Shown here piece after piece: positions 1-13,021 of a stretch of 64,000 nt of DNA. Made by a program: the position numbers and the translations under genes. The number at the start of each line of letters is the position of its first letter. The first letter of the stretch is position 1. The notes under the pieces are model-generated. The model did no database searches. It saw nothing but the letters and a program-made list of their open reading frames with translations, and was not told the origin of the DNA. The DNA is from Heliopora coerulea (taxonomy: Eukaryota; Cnidaria; Anthozoa; Scleralcyonacea; Helioporidae). The stretch is from NCBI GenBank assembly GCA_030142905.1, contig JASJOG010000058.1, positions 62,001-126,000 on the forward strand. Direction: 5' to 3'.

Positions 1-76
1 GTTTTTAACGTTAGATTAGTTGAAAGATAAAAAGTGGCAAAACGATGTATGTTGGTCTGGAAAATAAAATATTAAC

Positions 77-3000
77 CTTGACAAAATGTTCAGAGAACGT
101 TGCCCAGGCCGTCATGATATGAAGTAATGGTCTCTTCCCATCTCTCGTGCACCGTAACAAGATGTCCACCATTCGACAAAAATGCAGGTTTGATGGCAAC
201 GTTGCATTGCAGAGAGCAACAACACAAGGTTCGTAAGTCAACCCTCTGGAATATTGCTTTTGCAATTGTTCTGCGGACGCCTCAGCCAACGACTTAAGCA
301 TAGCGACCATTGCATCAGAACTCAGCGTTTTTGCCGCTTGTTCAAACAAACGATCCACAGAAGTGGCAAGAGCATAGACAGCACGGGAAGCGTCAGCGGG
401 ATTCAAGATACCAGTAGTATCGGGTGTTTCATCGTGATGCTGTCGGACAATATCAGAAGCGCTCCCGTCGGATGAGAGGTCGGCGCTGACGAAGTCAGAT
501 GTCGTAGATGTTTCGGAAATTGGCGAAGAAACCTCGATGACCTTACGCGAGGAACTACCATCCGGGCTGTCGGCTAAAAAGTGCATATTCTGCAAGCCAG
601 CGATGTAGGAACAGCATCTGCATGAAGAAGACAGGGCATTACGTAAAACGAGACTCGCTGTTATTGCGGTTACTGTTAGTTAGAAGGCCACTGTAGTTAT
701 TGGTGTTGTCGTTGTTCTTGGTGCTTATGTCGCTGGTGTTGAAGTTGTTGCTGTCACTGTTATTGCGGTTGCTGTCGTTGTTGCTGCATCAGTTGCTGTT
801 GATGTAATAGCTGTTGCTCCTGCTACTGTTGTTGTTTTGTTGTTGTTGTACTTGTTGTTTATGCTGTTATCGTTGTTAATGCTATACCACATGTGTCACT
901 GCTATTTCTACGGTCGTTGTTGCTTTTCTAGTTCTTTTTCTTGTGAGTATCTCTGCTGCTGTTGTTGTTGTTCTAGTTCCTGTTCTTCACTTATGGTAGT
1001 TTTGGTAGTTGTTGTTGCTACTGCTGTCGCTGTTTCTGTTGCTATTATCAATGCTGTTCTTGCTGCATCTCCTTTTGATATCGTCACGACGTTTTCATGG
1101 CCGTCATCGTTCTTTTGGTCGTCGTTGTAATCGTTATTGTTGTGGACTATGTGATTCCCGTTGTTATTGTTGTTCTTGTTATTGTTGGTTTTTTGTTGTT
1201 ATTATTGTTTTTGTTGTTGTTGTTATTGTTGTTTGTGTTGTTATTGTTGTTGTTTGTGTTGTTGTCGTTGTTGTTATTGCTGTTGTTGTTATTGTTGTTG
1301 TTATTGTTGTTCTTATTGTTGTTCATATTGTTATTGATGTCGACTCGATTGTTAGTGTAGTTGTTAGTTTATGGAGGTGAAGCACTTTCATTGGTGTGTT
1401 CATCATTGTCGGTGCTGTCGATGCTAGCGTGTTTGACAAAGCAGCAGCTGAAGATGTATATTACTATTTTTGTACTTACTGTAGCTGCCGCTGCTGAAAA
1501 CATTTTGGCGTTTTTATTCTTGCATGTTTTCACTCACCTAAAGACGTGTTTCCAGCATTTAGGTGCGTGGCTACCCAATTCAAGACCGACAGCTAGTAAG
1601 GCATCCATGGTAAGGACATGAGCCGCGTGCAGTTTCATTGTTTTCTTCAAATGACCTCCTTTCGTTTTTGTGACACTAGATGGACTTCTCTCATCGCCGC
1701 ACGAAGCATTTGCAAGTTGAGACAACACCGTTTCACATCCAGTTTGGACACCTGGTTAGACAGAGAAACAAATCTGCTTTAAAAAACCTTTCTTTCGTAC
1801 ATATCAAACACACTCTACCACCGTAAATTGAATCTCGTCAATCAATCGAACTTAATGTCTTTAACAGTACCGAGAAATATTGCAATGTTTCCCTCTGAAG
1901 AAGAAAGCTTTGTAAAGTTTCTCTTTGACGTCCAGAAATAATCTCGTAATTTTTTGGGTTTTTTTAATTTATAAGAATACTCAGTAATCATTGTCTAAAA
2001 TCAGAATGCACAAATAACGACAAAAATATCCAGACGAATATGGGCAATAAAGGACTCAAAAGTGAATTCCAAACATTAGGTGAGGTAAAAAAAAAAAAAG
2101 ATGGCGAGTTTTACATTTAACCATAACCCTTCGCGGAAAGCGAACGTTGTATCTCGACGAAATATACAAAGATAGGGGTTCAATTTCGTAGGAAGACAGC
2201 ACCTACCTCAACCCACGCTGACATGTACATGTCAAACCTTCGTTAGCTGCTATTAAAGCTAATTAAGTTAACAAAGTATTGTGGTAAATGGACAGCCACC
2301 ATGCGTATGTGGTACCGTGAATTTATGAGTCGTGTTTGGATAACGTTTAGTGAGACAGAGCTCGACGAACTATCTATTATTTAAGATATCTCCAAGCTCC
2401 CACATTTCCAAAATATATATATATCACATTACAGAAATAGTGTTTTTTGAGGATAGAGTTTGACGAACGTTCATTTATCAGTTAAGATACCTCCAAGCTC
2501 CCACATTTCCAGAATATATATCTGATCGATAACATTATTAACATACAGTGGCTCCCGTTCAGGTCGCACTTATGTCGAACTTGCACGTTAACTCACCAAC
2601 TAAGCCTTGGTGGCTCAATGGTCGGAGCGTCTTACCGGTCATCAGAAGGTTGCGGGGTTTGACTCCCGTCTCGGGCTCAGAAATAGTTTTTCTCAGGATA
2701 GAGCTTGACGAACGTTCATCTATCATTTACAATAACGTTTAGTGTTACACACGTACTTTGGTGAAAGAGCTTACCGAGGGCACAAAACAACCGAGCAATC
2801 CTTCGTAATCCGTCCAGACTCAAGCAAACTGTGTCCCGCTCTTTATTTTGATGTTTCTTGCCTTCAGAAGCCATCATTAGTGCCATACCGATACTTTCGT
2901 TTACTAAAAGCGAAAAAAATACCAAAAAATTAAAATTTTGTTGATTGACTGAATGAATTGTTAATTCGTAGACACATAGGAGTCTCATATCTCGTTAATT

Positions 3001-6000
3001 TATCAATATTTTGTAATTCGGCGCTAGATAATTGTAAACCTGAGTTAAAATTGTCAAATGTTAACAAAGTTTATTACCTGTTCCTATCATAGGGGACTCA
3101 ATGGAAACACGGAGGACTTCAAGGAGCGAATCCCAAACAAGTAACAATATTCGTCGAACAAACTTCACACCTTGTTTCTGGGTGATTGTCATAGAGTCCC
3201 GGTCACGAACTCGGATAAACATTGCTTCCTCGGCTGTCGTCTCTTCGCCATTCCTCATAACCCGAGAGTTATCCGAAAGAAGTTCGATAAGCGCACGGTT
3301 GGAGCTAACATCGTCTGCCTTGTAGCCTGCTTTTTCAAGAATGTCATAAGTGGTTACCAAGCGATATAATTCACCAAGCCAAACAGACGACAAGCCAACT
3401 TCCACACCACAATTATGCGTGTTCTTAACAAACTCCTCCTGTGTTGACAAACGAAAAATAAACAGGTGTGGTTATGACAGAATTAAAAGTAGACTATGGT
3501 TACAATATTAACTTAAAGTTAGCTTTAAACTGTTCCCAGGAAAATTGACAGTTGAGTTGAACCGTTACCGTTATTGTTAATGCTACAGTCGGTTTTCCTG
3601 TTGTTCTTTATTCGGACATTCATTGAGATATATGCTTTGGAAACATAGTGGCTTCCTCTCAAGTGGCACATATGTCGAACTTGCACCTTAGTTCACCATC
3701 TGAGTCTTGGTAGCTCAAAGGTTAGAGCGTTTCACCGGTCATCAGAAGGTTGCGGGTTCGATCCCCGTCTGGGACTCAGAAGTCGTTTTTCTGAGGGTAA
3801 AAGCTTGACGAACGTTCATCTTTCATTCGTACATTCATTATTTGTCATTCTTCAGTCATCTTTCGTCAGTAGTTTGCCTTTTGGCTGCCAGTTATCCGTT
3901 ACCCGCTACTGGTTACTAGTCACTATTTATATGTTATTATTATGGTTGTTATTGTTAAGTTTTGGCGTCAACTCATCATTCTTATCACCACGTTCTTTCT
4001 AACCTGTGTGACTAACTCCTGTTCTTGTTTCTTCTTGTAATACCCAGCACGATGAAGTTTCAGATTCAACTTCAGTGTTGAGTACACTGCAGCGTAAACG
4101 CCGTCAGCGTTGAGGATTGGATAATGCAGGTATGACGTAGCACCTTTTCCGGAGGTATCGTCGAGTAGGTCCGACGACCCACGAAGCGTTCCGAAATTGG
4201 GGACATTCTTCCTCTGCAACGCCATACACGTCACAGCTTCGCAGACATCAGACGCAAATTGCTGCATAGCTTCGTCCACTGCCGCAGGGTCGTGCAGGCT
4301 TAAAACCGATGGAAGGATTCCAAGAAGGCAACGAGCAAAATTCCGCGCCCCCTCTTTCTCATTCTCCTCCACAGATTTCCGCTTCTCAGTAATTTTCCGT
4401 GGACCACAGGTGGTCTTCTCAGGTGAGGTTTGCACTCTAGTGTCACGTGATCGGCTTATCAAAATTCCGTTAATCTTAACGACGCCATGCTTCTTGTTAT
4501 AAGGTTCACCCAAATGAGAATTTAGTAGAATTCCTTTCGGTTTCAACGGCCTCTCGTTTCCACCAGTCTCGGTCAGATCGGGAAATTCTGAGACTGGTTT
4601 GGCTTTTCGTAAAATCGGCCTGGTAATGCCTTGGCGCTGAGGACCTGACCCATCCGTCTTCACGATGCTTCCTTTCTCGCCATGTTTATTTCCAGCGTCC
4701 AGGATGTCGTCGTAATTTCCAAAAGATTCTTGCTCGTCTGAGGGCGAGTTTCCAAGATCTATGGTAGAATGTAGGCAGGCATGCTGCTTGTCGCGATCAT
4801 TCCGCAAATTTTTGAGCGGAGGGTTACCTGCGTTCACGTGCTTTCTCTCGCTGCTTTGGACCATTGGCCTGACCCTCGACTTACCATCGAGAGAAGAAGA
4901 TCTCTTGATTGCTGACCTATTTGCGGAGGAAGTAATCCGTCGTGGAAGACCAGATCGTCGAGGAACTCCAGCTCGCTGAACGTTACCATAGCGACCCATT
5001 CTCTGATCTTCACGGCTTTCAATAGTAAACTCTTCTTCCAGATCTGTTGCAAAGTGAACACTTTTTGGATGATTTAGCAAGCTTGATTCCTCCAGAACTA
5101 AACAGAAATTGAGATCTTAACTTCACAATTATTTCGGTGGGGGGTCAGACTGATTAAGGACCTAACCCTGTCACTCGCACACGGCGAAACATTTCCTAAT
5201 TCCAGTTCTGGCAACTAAAAGTTTTATGGCAAATATGCTGTCATCAGTAAATCTTCAACTGCCACACTTCGAAGACAAGCATGGCTGCGGCTTCTGTTAG
5301 AAATCCAAAATCACATCACAACATACAGTGTCATATACAAATCAAAGCTAAATTCACTTCTCCTTGTCTTCAACGGGGAAAATGTGCAAGTTTTACTCAC
5401 CATTTTGTTCTCTTCCATCAGGGTTAGTTCGACTGATGTCCCATAGTATGTCGCTACTGGCAAATTTTTGAGTAATCGTTTCCAAGTCCAATTGATCTGA
5501 ACTAAGTTGTATCTGAAAGTGAGACATGAAAAATGCATGTGGCCACTACAATCAATGCGGTTACAAGAAAACCAATACAGACACTAAGAAAGGCAACAAC
5601 GACAACAACAACAACGACAACAACAACAATGACAACAACAACAGCAACAACAACAACGGCAATGACAACAATAACAAAAACAACAACAAAACAACAACAA
5701 AAACATTAACAACGACAAAAACAACAACAACAAAAATAATAACAACAATAACAACAACAATAACAACAACAACGACAATATCAACAACAACGACAACAAA
5801 AACAACAACAACAACAACCACAACAACAGCAATGACCAAGACAGACCTGGAAACAGCAACAGCTACAATCACAACAGTAGCTACAGTAACAACACCATCT
5901 CAAATAACAGAAACAGCAATATCAGCAACAGCAACAACAGCAACGAGAACAACAATAACAACAAAAACGCAACAACGGAAACAGCAGCAGAATAATAGCA

Positions 6001-9000
6001 GAAGCAGCAACAGCAAAGACGGTAACAATGGGAACGAGAAGAACGACTAAACCACCATCCCAACTACTAGGTTCACCACTGTCGAAAACAAAAAATCATC
6101 GATGCCACAAGCAACGTCAACTCCACTGACGTCACAATCATGAAGTGAACGTGCCACTAGTCTAGCAACACCGCCGCCATCATCTCTACCACAACCACCA
6201 CCAGTATCAATACCAGAACGACTATCTTCACTATCAGTAAGAATATCGTTGATTCCTCATCATATACTTCAATTTTCTAACCTGTTTATAACCAGATGCT
6301 GTCCTTGGTTCGTCGTCCATTTCCCATCGAATGTGCTTCGATTTCCCGGGACTTGGCGCTATCTGGTCATCCTCATCAAAAGGTTCGTCAGCCAGGGTAA
6401 ATTTAGGTATAGTTTGGGGAGAATCTTCCGGCATTTCATGGCGACTGCTGTCAACTTTCTCCCAGCCATCAACGTCCTCAAGTTTGCTTAACAGCTCCAC
6501 TTGTCCTTGCGACAGACCCTCTCCCTGGCTCAGTTCCTCCAAAGAGCCCAGGAGTGCAACAATACAGGCGACACTCCCACCAACGATGCTCAAATCTGAA
6601 CATTGAGAGCACTCGAGAATACCATCAAGTAACCTGTCACGACACCAATCGCACGTTAGTTTGAACAAACGATACTACAGAAACTCCAAGTTTTCTACAC
6701 TAAAAGAACTATGCCTAAACCACAAGCAGCCGATATCCATTTATCCCGATATCCTTAGCTGACGGTCAATCGACATCCACGGTTTCACAATCTTCACACA
6801 AAACAGATCTACACTGTCTTCCTCATTCCTCCCTTCCTTGTTTTCTACTTGTCTCATTCTACGTCGTGTGTTATTCTCAATCTCCTATCCATATCGCATC
6901 ACTATCCAATTTCTCCAATCATCACCATCCCACACCCACTATGTCCTCCCTGGTTCCTCAACCGCTTCTTGAGTCACCTTTTCCTCCGTCTTACCCCACC
7001 TTTCCATCTTGGACTCGCCTTCATATCACCCTAATCCTTATTCACCCTCACCCCATCCTCACTTCATCATCACCCTTTCCTCACCTTATCCCATCTTCAC
7101 CTATTCCGACCACACCCTTATCCTACACTAACCCCACCTCAATCTACCTCACTCTAACCCTCACCCCATCCCCACCCTCTTTCTATGCGTCTGTATCTTG
7201 CTTCTCCTCTTCCTATCCTCCATTGAATGCTCATGTTTGGTTGTGTTGCAGACAATATGACTCTCGCTCCTCAGTTCCAGTCTCTCATTATCCCAATCAA
7301 GACCTCTACACAACAAAGGTGGCGCCTATATATATATCTCTAAAATTTCACGTACACTTTGAGGAGGTCCACTTCTGATTTCTTTTGTTCTGTTGGTGAC
7401 TCAGGGGAAGGTGGGTTGTCTGTATCAAGGATGACAGGACCTGCGATATCCACTACGTGACTTGGACTGGAAAAGATCTAAAGGAAAGGAACGAGATGAG
7501 TTAAATCATTTGAGGAATAACGAATGAGCAATGGCAACCATTCCACAAGATCAACGACAAACAATACATCATCAGCAAAGACAACAACAACAGAAGACAA
7601 CAACAAAAAAATAGTAATTACAATTTTTTCCAAAAGAAAATAAAAAGATGAAAAACCAAAATAAAGATAAAGAACAACGACAACAAAAGACAACTATAAA
7701 AAACAATACCCAACAAGATGAAGCACGAGAAGAATGACAAAAAAAAAAGTACAAGTAAAACAAAAATATGCATTTCGACAACTCTATACATCGTTATATC
7801 TTATGCCAAATAACAATCTTCACTTTTTAGGCCTTTTTTTCGACTTACGTCATTAATTGCTTTCAAAGCTTCGCCTCTACGCTGGGGTGGCGGGTAGAGA
7901 ATGATACGATGGAACAACGACTCCAGCACCGGGCGCATCGTACTCAAAGGTCCAACCAAACGAACCAGTTCTTTAGAAATGGTATAAATAATACGTGTCC
8001 CTGACTGGAGGGCAGGTTTTGACTTGAGGGGAGAACCAGCACTTCTATCTCCACGGCCTCCATCGTCGGGGTAGTTATGATGGCTTTTAGGTTTTGATCC
8101 AACTTCGCTAACTGGGCTTCCAAGTAAATGAATCAATGTCGGACAAAGGTATTGCCTGAATCGGAAATATACTTGGCGTTTAGTTTTCAGTAACTTATCA
8201 AAGACATTGTGCGTAATGAGTGTAACTTACTAATAATATTTTCATTTATAACAGTATAACTGCCAACGCTTCAGTGTTCATGTAAATTACTAATGTAAAT
8301 TAGTAATAATGTAAATTTCTAATGATAATGTAATGTATGTATAATATAATAATGTAATAATAATGTAATGAATATAAGTTATTAATAATGTTTTCACTTT
8401 GGCTTATAACAGTACAACTTCCAACGCTAAAGTGTTCAATATCCTCCATCATTATATTTATTAAACTGAACTTAACTAAACTAAACTACTCTAAACTAAA
8501 CTAAACTAAACTAAACTAAGCTAAGCTAAACTAAGCTAAAGTAAACAGGAAACAGGTGTCTTAAAGAGCAACGTTTGATACATGTTTGACCTTACCATAT
8601 AACGTTTATAAAGTCTTTTTCTTGTCTGATGGCGATCGATAGGCTCGACACAATGACATACACAGCTTCAAGGTACAGCGGCAACGCATCGTTCATTTTA
8701 ACATTACCACTAAAAAAAGAAATTAGTCAGGAGATCGTTCTTAAGTTATAATACTGCACAGAGGTATCTCCATCAGTTAAAACTACGCTTGGTTTGTTCG
8801 ATTTATAACTCGCGCGCTAGCTGCTGCCGTTTTCCTCGTAAAATGGAAGCAAATTTTCGACTCAACCGGGACCAGTGCGAAAAATGTCACTCTTGGGCCC
8901 TCGGCGGGAAATTGAACCCACGGCATTGCGAACCTAGTGCAGTGTTTCGCTAGCTGAGCTATGAAAACCATTGGATGGTTTTCTTTGGCTTATAAAGATC

Positions 9001-12000
9001 ACACAGCTCAAACAAATCGTAGAAATTCATTCGAAATCAGCCGAAAGAGTTGTAAAGTCAACGCGACTACTCTTGGACTTTAATGAAGTTCGCCTATTTT
9101 TGACTTTCTACTTTAGAAATCAAACGTATTAATTTGCAAAAAGCTGTTCTCCTTGGCAACAAGCGGGCATGCCTCTATTCAGTATGTCACGGATGTTACT
9201 AAAGAAGGAATTAAAAGTACCAACTGAAAGGTTGTCTTTGCGTCGTAAGAAATTGACTTCCTTGTCTCCACCAAATTAAATAGGAAGTCAAACTATTTAA
9301 TAAACAAAATTCTCGTAAAGTTTGTCTCTTCTGCATGAGATGTAGTGTTAGAATACGACACAGAGAAAAGCGGACAAAGTTACCTTTGATTGGGTGATAA
9401 TCTTGAACAGAAATGCTTCATTAACATTAAAACATCTTGAGTCAGGACTTTACTAGTGTCGGTGGAGATTAGATCCAGTCCTACGATAAGGTAAGTTGAA
9501 AAAGATGTCATTTGGTGTGGTCACCCGACTAAAACCCATAACACGATAACGGTAGACAGTTGTGACGAAACACCACACAACACAACACGGCACTGCTCAA
9601 CAGGAAACGACAAGACACGACAAAGCGAAATACAACACAGTACAACATAGCACAACACGACACGACACGACACGATACGACACGATAGGACACGGCACGA
9701 TACGGCATGGCTCGGCACGACACAACAAAACACAACACAACACAAAACACAACATAACGTAACGCATACACAACGTAACGGAACGCAAAGCAACACGCAA
9801 GCCGTCGTTGTCTTACCTCTAACGGAGTGGGGTGTGTCTTTGGAGTGCTGAGACAACTGTAGAACAAAAAAAAAACATTATCAAACAAATTATATTTGAA
9901 GCTTTTTAGCTCTAACGCAAAGTTTTAGTCGTGTAACACACGCAAGGTTTTTGTCTGATGTTCTCGCTTGTTAAATCTTAACTTATCTTTCTTTGAGGTA
10001 GATGAACGATCTTCAAGCTCGATACTCAGAAAGCGATTTCTGAGCCCCAGACGGGGATCGAACCCGCAACCTTCTGATGACCGATGAGACGCTCTAACCA
10101 TTGAGCTACCGAGACTCAAGCGGAAGCCACTATATATTAATAATGATTGAGTTATTTTGATGTTTGAGAAGACGTGAGAGCTTGGATACATCAAATTATC
10201 TTTCTTTCACGAACGTTTTACGTCAAACTTTCTGTTTGGGTCAAATAATTCATTCTTAAACGACTACGCATTGAACTTTTCATTGAGGACTGAGTTTCAT
10301 TTTTGGAAATAAAGTTTTGTTTTTGAGCGTTGATTTCTTGAAAAATACTGCTGTTTAGGACAGTTGCCAAATCGCTCATTTGACATAAAAACAGCAATAG
10401 CCCATGGAATGGTAATTCGCGAGTCACACGGCTAGATAAGGTTTGTTTTTTTTTTTTTCCACAACGTGAATGATAATCATTCATGCTTAGTCTTTCTACT
10501 AAAGTATCCTCCTCTTTCATAACACTTGCCATTTCTTTCTTCAGGCTCTCCTCCAAATCGCTGCATACAGAACTTAGCATCTGCGTCAACGTTGCTCGGC
10601 AAGCGGTCTTCGTCCAGGTTTGAATGGAGCGAGTATAAGTCTCGATACACACCTGACAAGAAAATATGTCAGCAAGAACAACCGTGAAAATGTAGGGATA
10701 GATGCAGGCCAGTGAGTTCCGTTTTTTCTCCGCAGTTAATACTGCCGTGAAAAGCTACTTGAGCCACGGTAAAGGACGCGTGCATTCTCACGCCTTCCTA
10801 AACTCACCCCTGTACTCATATCTAACCAGTTCTGATCAGTTCAGAAGTGCTATACATTTACTTGCACGATATAAATGGGCACAGCTCACCTCAGCAATCT
10901 TTATCAGATATTCTCCATGCACTTCGCACGAAGCAGAGCACGTGATCATCAATAACATCTGGGAAAGGTCATAAGACTAAGTCATCAAAAACTTTCGAAA
11001 ATGATAAATCAACAGGATTGGTGAGTAGACGTCAATTGAGCGCGTGGCCGTGGTCTCTGAATAGACTGTTGTACTTGGTAAGTCATGTCTAGACGGCCTG
11101 AAAACTGGTCCTTAGATTTAAGTGAAAAGGTAACAAAGTAACGTCGTGTACTGGACTGCAGTTTTCTGTAATAAACTGCAATTTTCTGTGTTGATGTTTG
11201 GTTTTGAGTAACGAATAATATACAGGTTTTGAACTGCAAACAATCCTTGCTGTTTCCTTGATAAAAATTTGGGGAATATCATTAATTTCCGTAAATCGGG
11301 ATTTCTCTTGTACGTCTTTTGATATTTGTTTTCCAAGTATCTACGCGTGTTCCTTACAATCAACTTACCTTCATAATTTCAACTTGAATCTCGTCAGACA
11401 TGGACGGGGTGGACACCACTGCGTTGACAAACTGGACTGGAAGTTGTCGATGGACGTCGCCCTCCACCAAAGATTGAAACCGCTCGTCAGAAATGAGTTT
11501 CTGCAATAACACGAAAAGGTACGGTGAGGTTAGGTTTGGTAAGGTGAGCTGAGGTGAGCTGAGGTGAAGTGAGGCGAGGCAGGGTGAGGTGAGGTGAGGT
11601 GAGGTAAGGTAAGGTAAGGAAAAGTGGGGTGAAGTAAGGTAAGGTAAGGTAAGGTGAGGTGAGGTGAGGTGAGGTGAGGAAATGAGTGGTGAGTGAAGTA
11701 TGCTAGGGTGAGGTGAGGTAAGGTGAGGTGAAATGAGGTGAAGTAAGCTAAGGTAAAGAAAAGTGAGGATCTTACTTTACAACATCTCACCTTACTTCAC
11801 CGAACCTTACCTCAGCTTACTTCATCAACGATTAGTTCACCTCACTTTACCTTAACTCCCCTCGTACTGAAATAAGATCAAGTAAAGCAATTGAATGGAA
11901 CGGTAAAAAGTACTGAATAGTGGAATATACCATAGGAACTACTATTATCCCATACAATCTAATATGTTTTATTTTGCCTATAATCAGGGCTTCGTAACAG

Positions 12001-12603
12001 GTAGGCCAAGAGAAACTTTGGTTGGAGCGAAGTTTTCCCGCCAAAACGAAAAAAAGAAAGGCATGAGCTGCTTTCAAAAGTTCTACGGTAGGGTGAACAG
12101 GTGAGTGAGAAATGGCTTTGTCCGACGGCATTAATAATTAACTCTTTAGCTCAAAAATGGCAAGGAAAAAAAAATCACTCTACCGACAACCAACAAAAGG
12201 TTGACTTATATACTTACGTGAAAACCGCTCAAAGCATGGGAAGAAAGTTTCGAAACCCTAGACTCCAAGGCCAATTTCAAAGGCAACAGACATTTTTCCC
12301 TGCGTAAAGAAAAAGAAGGTCAAATACACACGATTTTGTTCGAGTCACTGATCCACATCATCTTACAGTTCGATAACCACGAAACATTACCTCAGTTCGT
12401 ATGGTTCCACGGCTCTTCCCAGACGCTCTTTGGATAAGGCCTCTGCGAAGATAAAAATACGTTCTTCAGTTACTTGACGCCAAGATTTACAGCATTGCAT
12501 TATCAAAATGACACTCACCCAATCCCTCATCGCAAGCGTCAGTAATAGCTTTTAACTTGCCCGCCGTGGCATCCATGGAAAGATTTTCTAAAATCACTTC
12601 CAT
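77..12603 (-). CDS. ARFGEF3: ARFGEF3 (BIG3) orthologue, N-terminal part, 16 exons, continues off the left edge
   Basis: Large ARF-GEF family protein related to BIG1/2; the vertebrate form is a Golgi/granule-associated scaffold with a degenerate Sec7 domain (family knowledge). Exons (minus): 12519-12603 (ATG at 12603), 12391-12440, 11369-11500, 10890-10958, ~10463-10652 (donor uncertain), 9384-9480, 8596-8709, 7849-8155, 7356-7477, 6282-6633, 5401-5512, 4004-5097, 3078-3438, 2775-2903, 1538-1751, 77-617. Phases join cleanly except at the fifth exon's donor. About 1320 residues are in the window; human BIG3 is about 2180. Family-like stretches appear in the right order: RATLTQML (DCB region), ELVRLVGPLSTMRPVL, YPPPQRR, LEELSQGEGLSQGQVELL, LNLKLHRAGYYKKK, SLDGLRRIARL, AVGLELGSH. 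Exon 12 (1094 bp) is mostly charged and probably disordered. In exon 2 the acceptor at 12441 was chosen over a site 2 bp earlier because only it keeps the frame. The 3' half lies outside the window. Confidence 0.93.
662..1372. repeat. TTG-rich trinucleotide tract (ARFGEF3 intron)
   Basis: About 700 bp dominated by gttgtt units, degenerate at the left and purer at 1185-1330. It lies between the exons ending at 1538 and starting at 617. Long leucine- or valine-rich reading frames here are artefacts of the repeat. On the gene's own strand it reads as CAA repeats. Confidence 0.9.
2345..2738 (+). mobile_element. tRNA-derived SINE cluster
   Basis: A full unit (about 2530-2735) has a leader (cagtggctcccgttcaggtc), a tRNA-like head at about 2606-2682 with A-box and B-box-like motifs, then a tail with gagcttgacgaacgttcatc. 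Two partial tails (2355-2420, 2450-2525) precede it, each ending in ccaagctcccacatttcc. The same unit recurs at least seven more times in this window. The tRNA part has an unpaired base in the anticodon stem, so it is a SINE and not a gene. Confidence 0.8.
3640..3830 (+). mobile_element. tRNA-derived SINE copy
   Basis: Same family as 2345-2738: leader with gtcgaacttgcacc, tRNA-like head at about 3705-3778 with an intact ggttcgatcc-type B box, and a tail ending near gacgaacgttcatc. It lies in the ARFGEF3 intron between 3438 and 4004, oriented opposite to the gene. Confidence 0.8.
5560..6040. repeat. CAA-rich trinucleotide tract (ARFGEF3 intron)
   Basis: About 450 bp of caa/aac units interrupted by g and t. 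It is in the opposite orientation to the TTG tract at 662-1372. The Asn/Thr-rich and Val/Leu-rich frames across it are repeat artefacts. It is followed by A/C-rich sequence up to the exon at 6282. Confidence 0.9.
8462..8546. repeat. AACTA-type pentamer tandem repeat
   Basis: About 85 bp of actaa/agcta pentamers. Just upstream (8280-8400) is AT-rich sequence with repeated taatgtaa words. It lies in the ARFGEF3 intron between exons 7849-8155 and 8596-8709. Confidence 0.85.
8868..8972 (-). mobile_element. tRNA-like sequence, second SINE-type family
   Basis: Read on the minus strand it has a tRNA-like A box (tagctcagctagcg) and B box (gggttcaatttcc). The acceptor arms do not pair well, and the sequence differs from the main SINE of the window. 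Most likely a tRNA-derived SINE head. Family unknown. Confidence 0.5.
9556..9792. repeat. ACACG-type pentamer minisatellite (ARFGEF3 intron)
   Basis: About 230 bp of acgac, acaac and cggca-like pentamers. All frames are open for long stretches because of the repeat, so no protein is called here. Confidence 0.9.
9985..10152 (-). mobile_element. tRNA-derived SINE copy
   Basis: Reverse complement of the main SINE: tail (gatgaacgatcttcaagctc), then tRNA-like head (about 10041-10118, B box ggttcgatccc on the minus strand), then part of the leader (ggaagccact). It lies in the ARFGEF3 intron between exons at 9384-9480 and 10463-10652. Confidence 0.8.
11518..11860. repeat. GGTGA pentamer minisatellite with strand switch
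   Basis: From 11518 to about 11770 the plus strand is a run of ggtga/ggtaa pentamers. From about 11780 to 11860 the same motif appears as its complement (tcacc/ttacc). The two halves could fold into a long imperfect hairpin. It lies in ARFGEF3 intron 2-3, just upstream of the exon starting at 11500. Confidence 0.88.
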
Positions 12604-12895
12604 TTTTCTCTCACAGTCTAGAAGAGTAGCGTCTCAATGCATAATCAACAATACATTTGTCCGTCTGGTACGATTTAGTAGCTCTCCGACGCTGTCCAAA
12701 GCCGGGAAATAGCGATAGTTCGTAGAGTTGCAGCCAAGAGTTGAACAACTTCGGCCAAACAATCCCTGGATAACTTGCCACCTGTTCCAACACGCACTCG
12801 TGACAAAAGATCGGAGAAGCCTGTGACTGTAGTAAGCAGGTAGAAGAAAAACACCTATTCCATAGTAAAATACAAAACAACAGGACCAAGTTTTG

Positions 12896-13021
12896 AATGA
12901 TAGATGAATGTTCGTCAAGCTATATTCTCAGAAAAACGATTTCTGAACCCCAGACGGGGATCGAACCTGCAACCTTATGATCACCGGTAAGACGCTCTAA
13001 CCATTGAGCTACCATAAGACT
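12896..13021 (-). mobile_element. tRNA-derived SINE, left part, interrupted by a LINE
   Basis: Tail and tRNA-like head of the main SINE on the minus strand (gaacgttcgtcaagc tail, ggttcgatcc B box). The copy stops at aagactc (13015-13021), and the missing leader resumes at 14292 after a LINE insertion. Confidence 0.85.

Noticed and set aside
837..1380. Val/Leu/Cys-rich frames
   Set aside because: Artefacts of the TTG tract. ARFGEF3 exons lie on either side on the other strand.
5526..6050. Asn/Thr-rich 174-residue frame
   Set aside because: Artefact of the CAA tract inside an ARFGEF3 intron.
9521..9888. Cys/Val-rich frames
   Set aside because: Products of the pentamer minisatellite, with no conserved domain.
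10041..10118. Functional tRNA gene (and likewise at 3705, 14890 and 54558)
   Set aside because: Repeated, embedded in a common leader and tail, anticodon stem mismatch, no pyrimidine at position 33 consistent with T. A SINE explains them better.
13004..13021. Methionine at 13004 as the real start of the RT protein
   Set aside because: These bases belong to the interrupted SINE. The LINE is 5'-truncated, so no native start is present.
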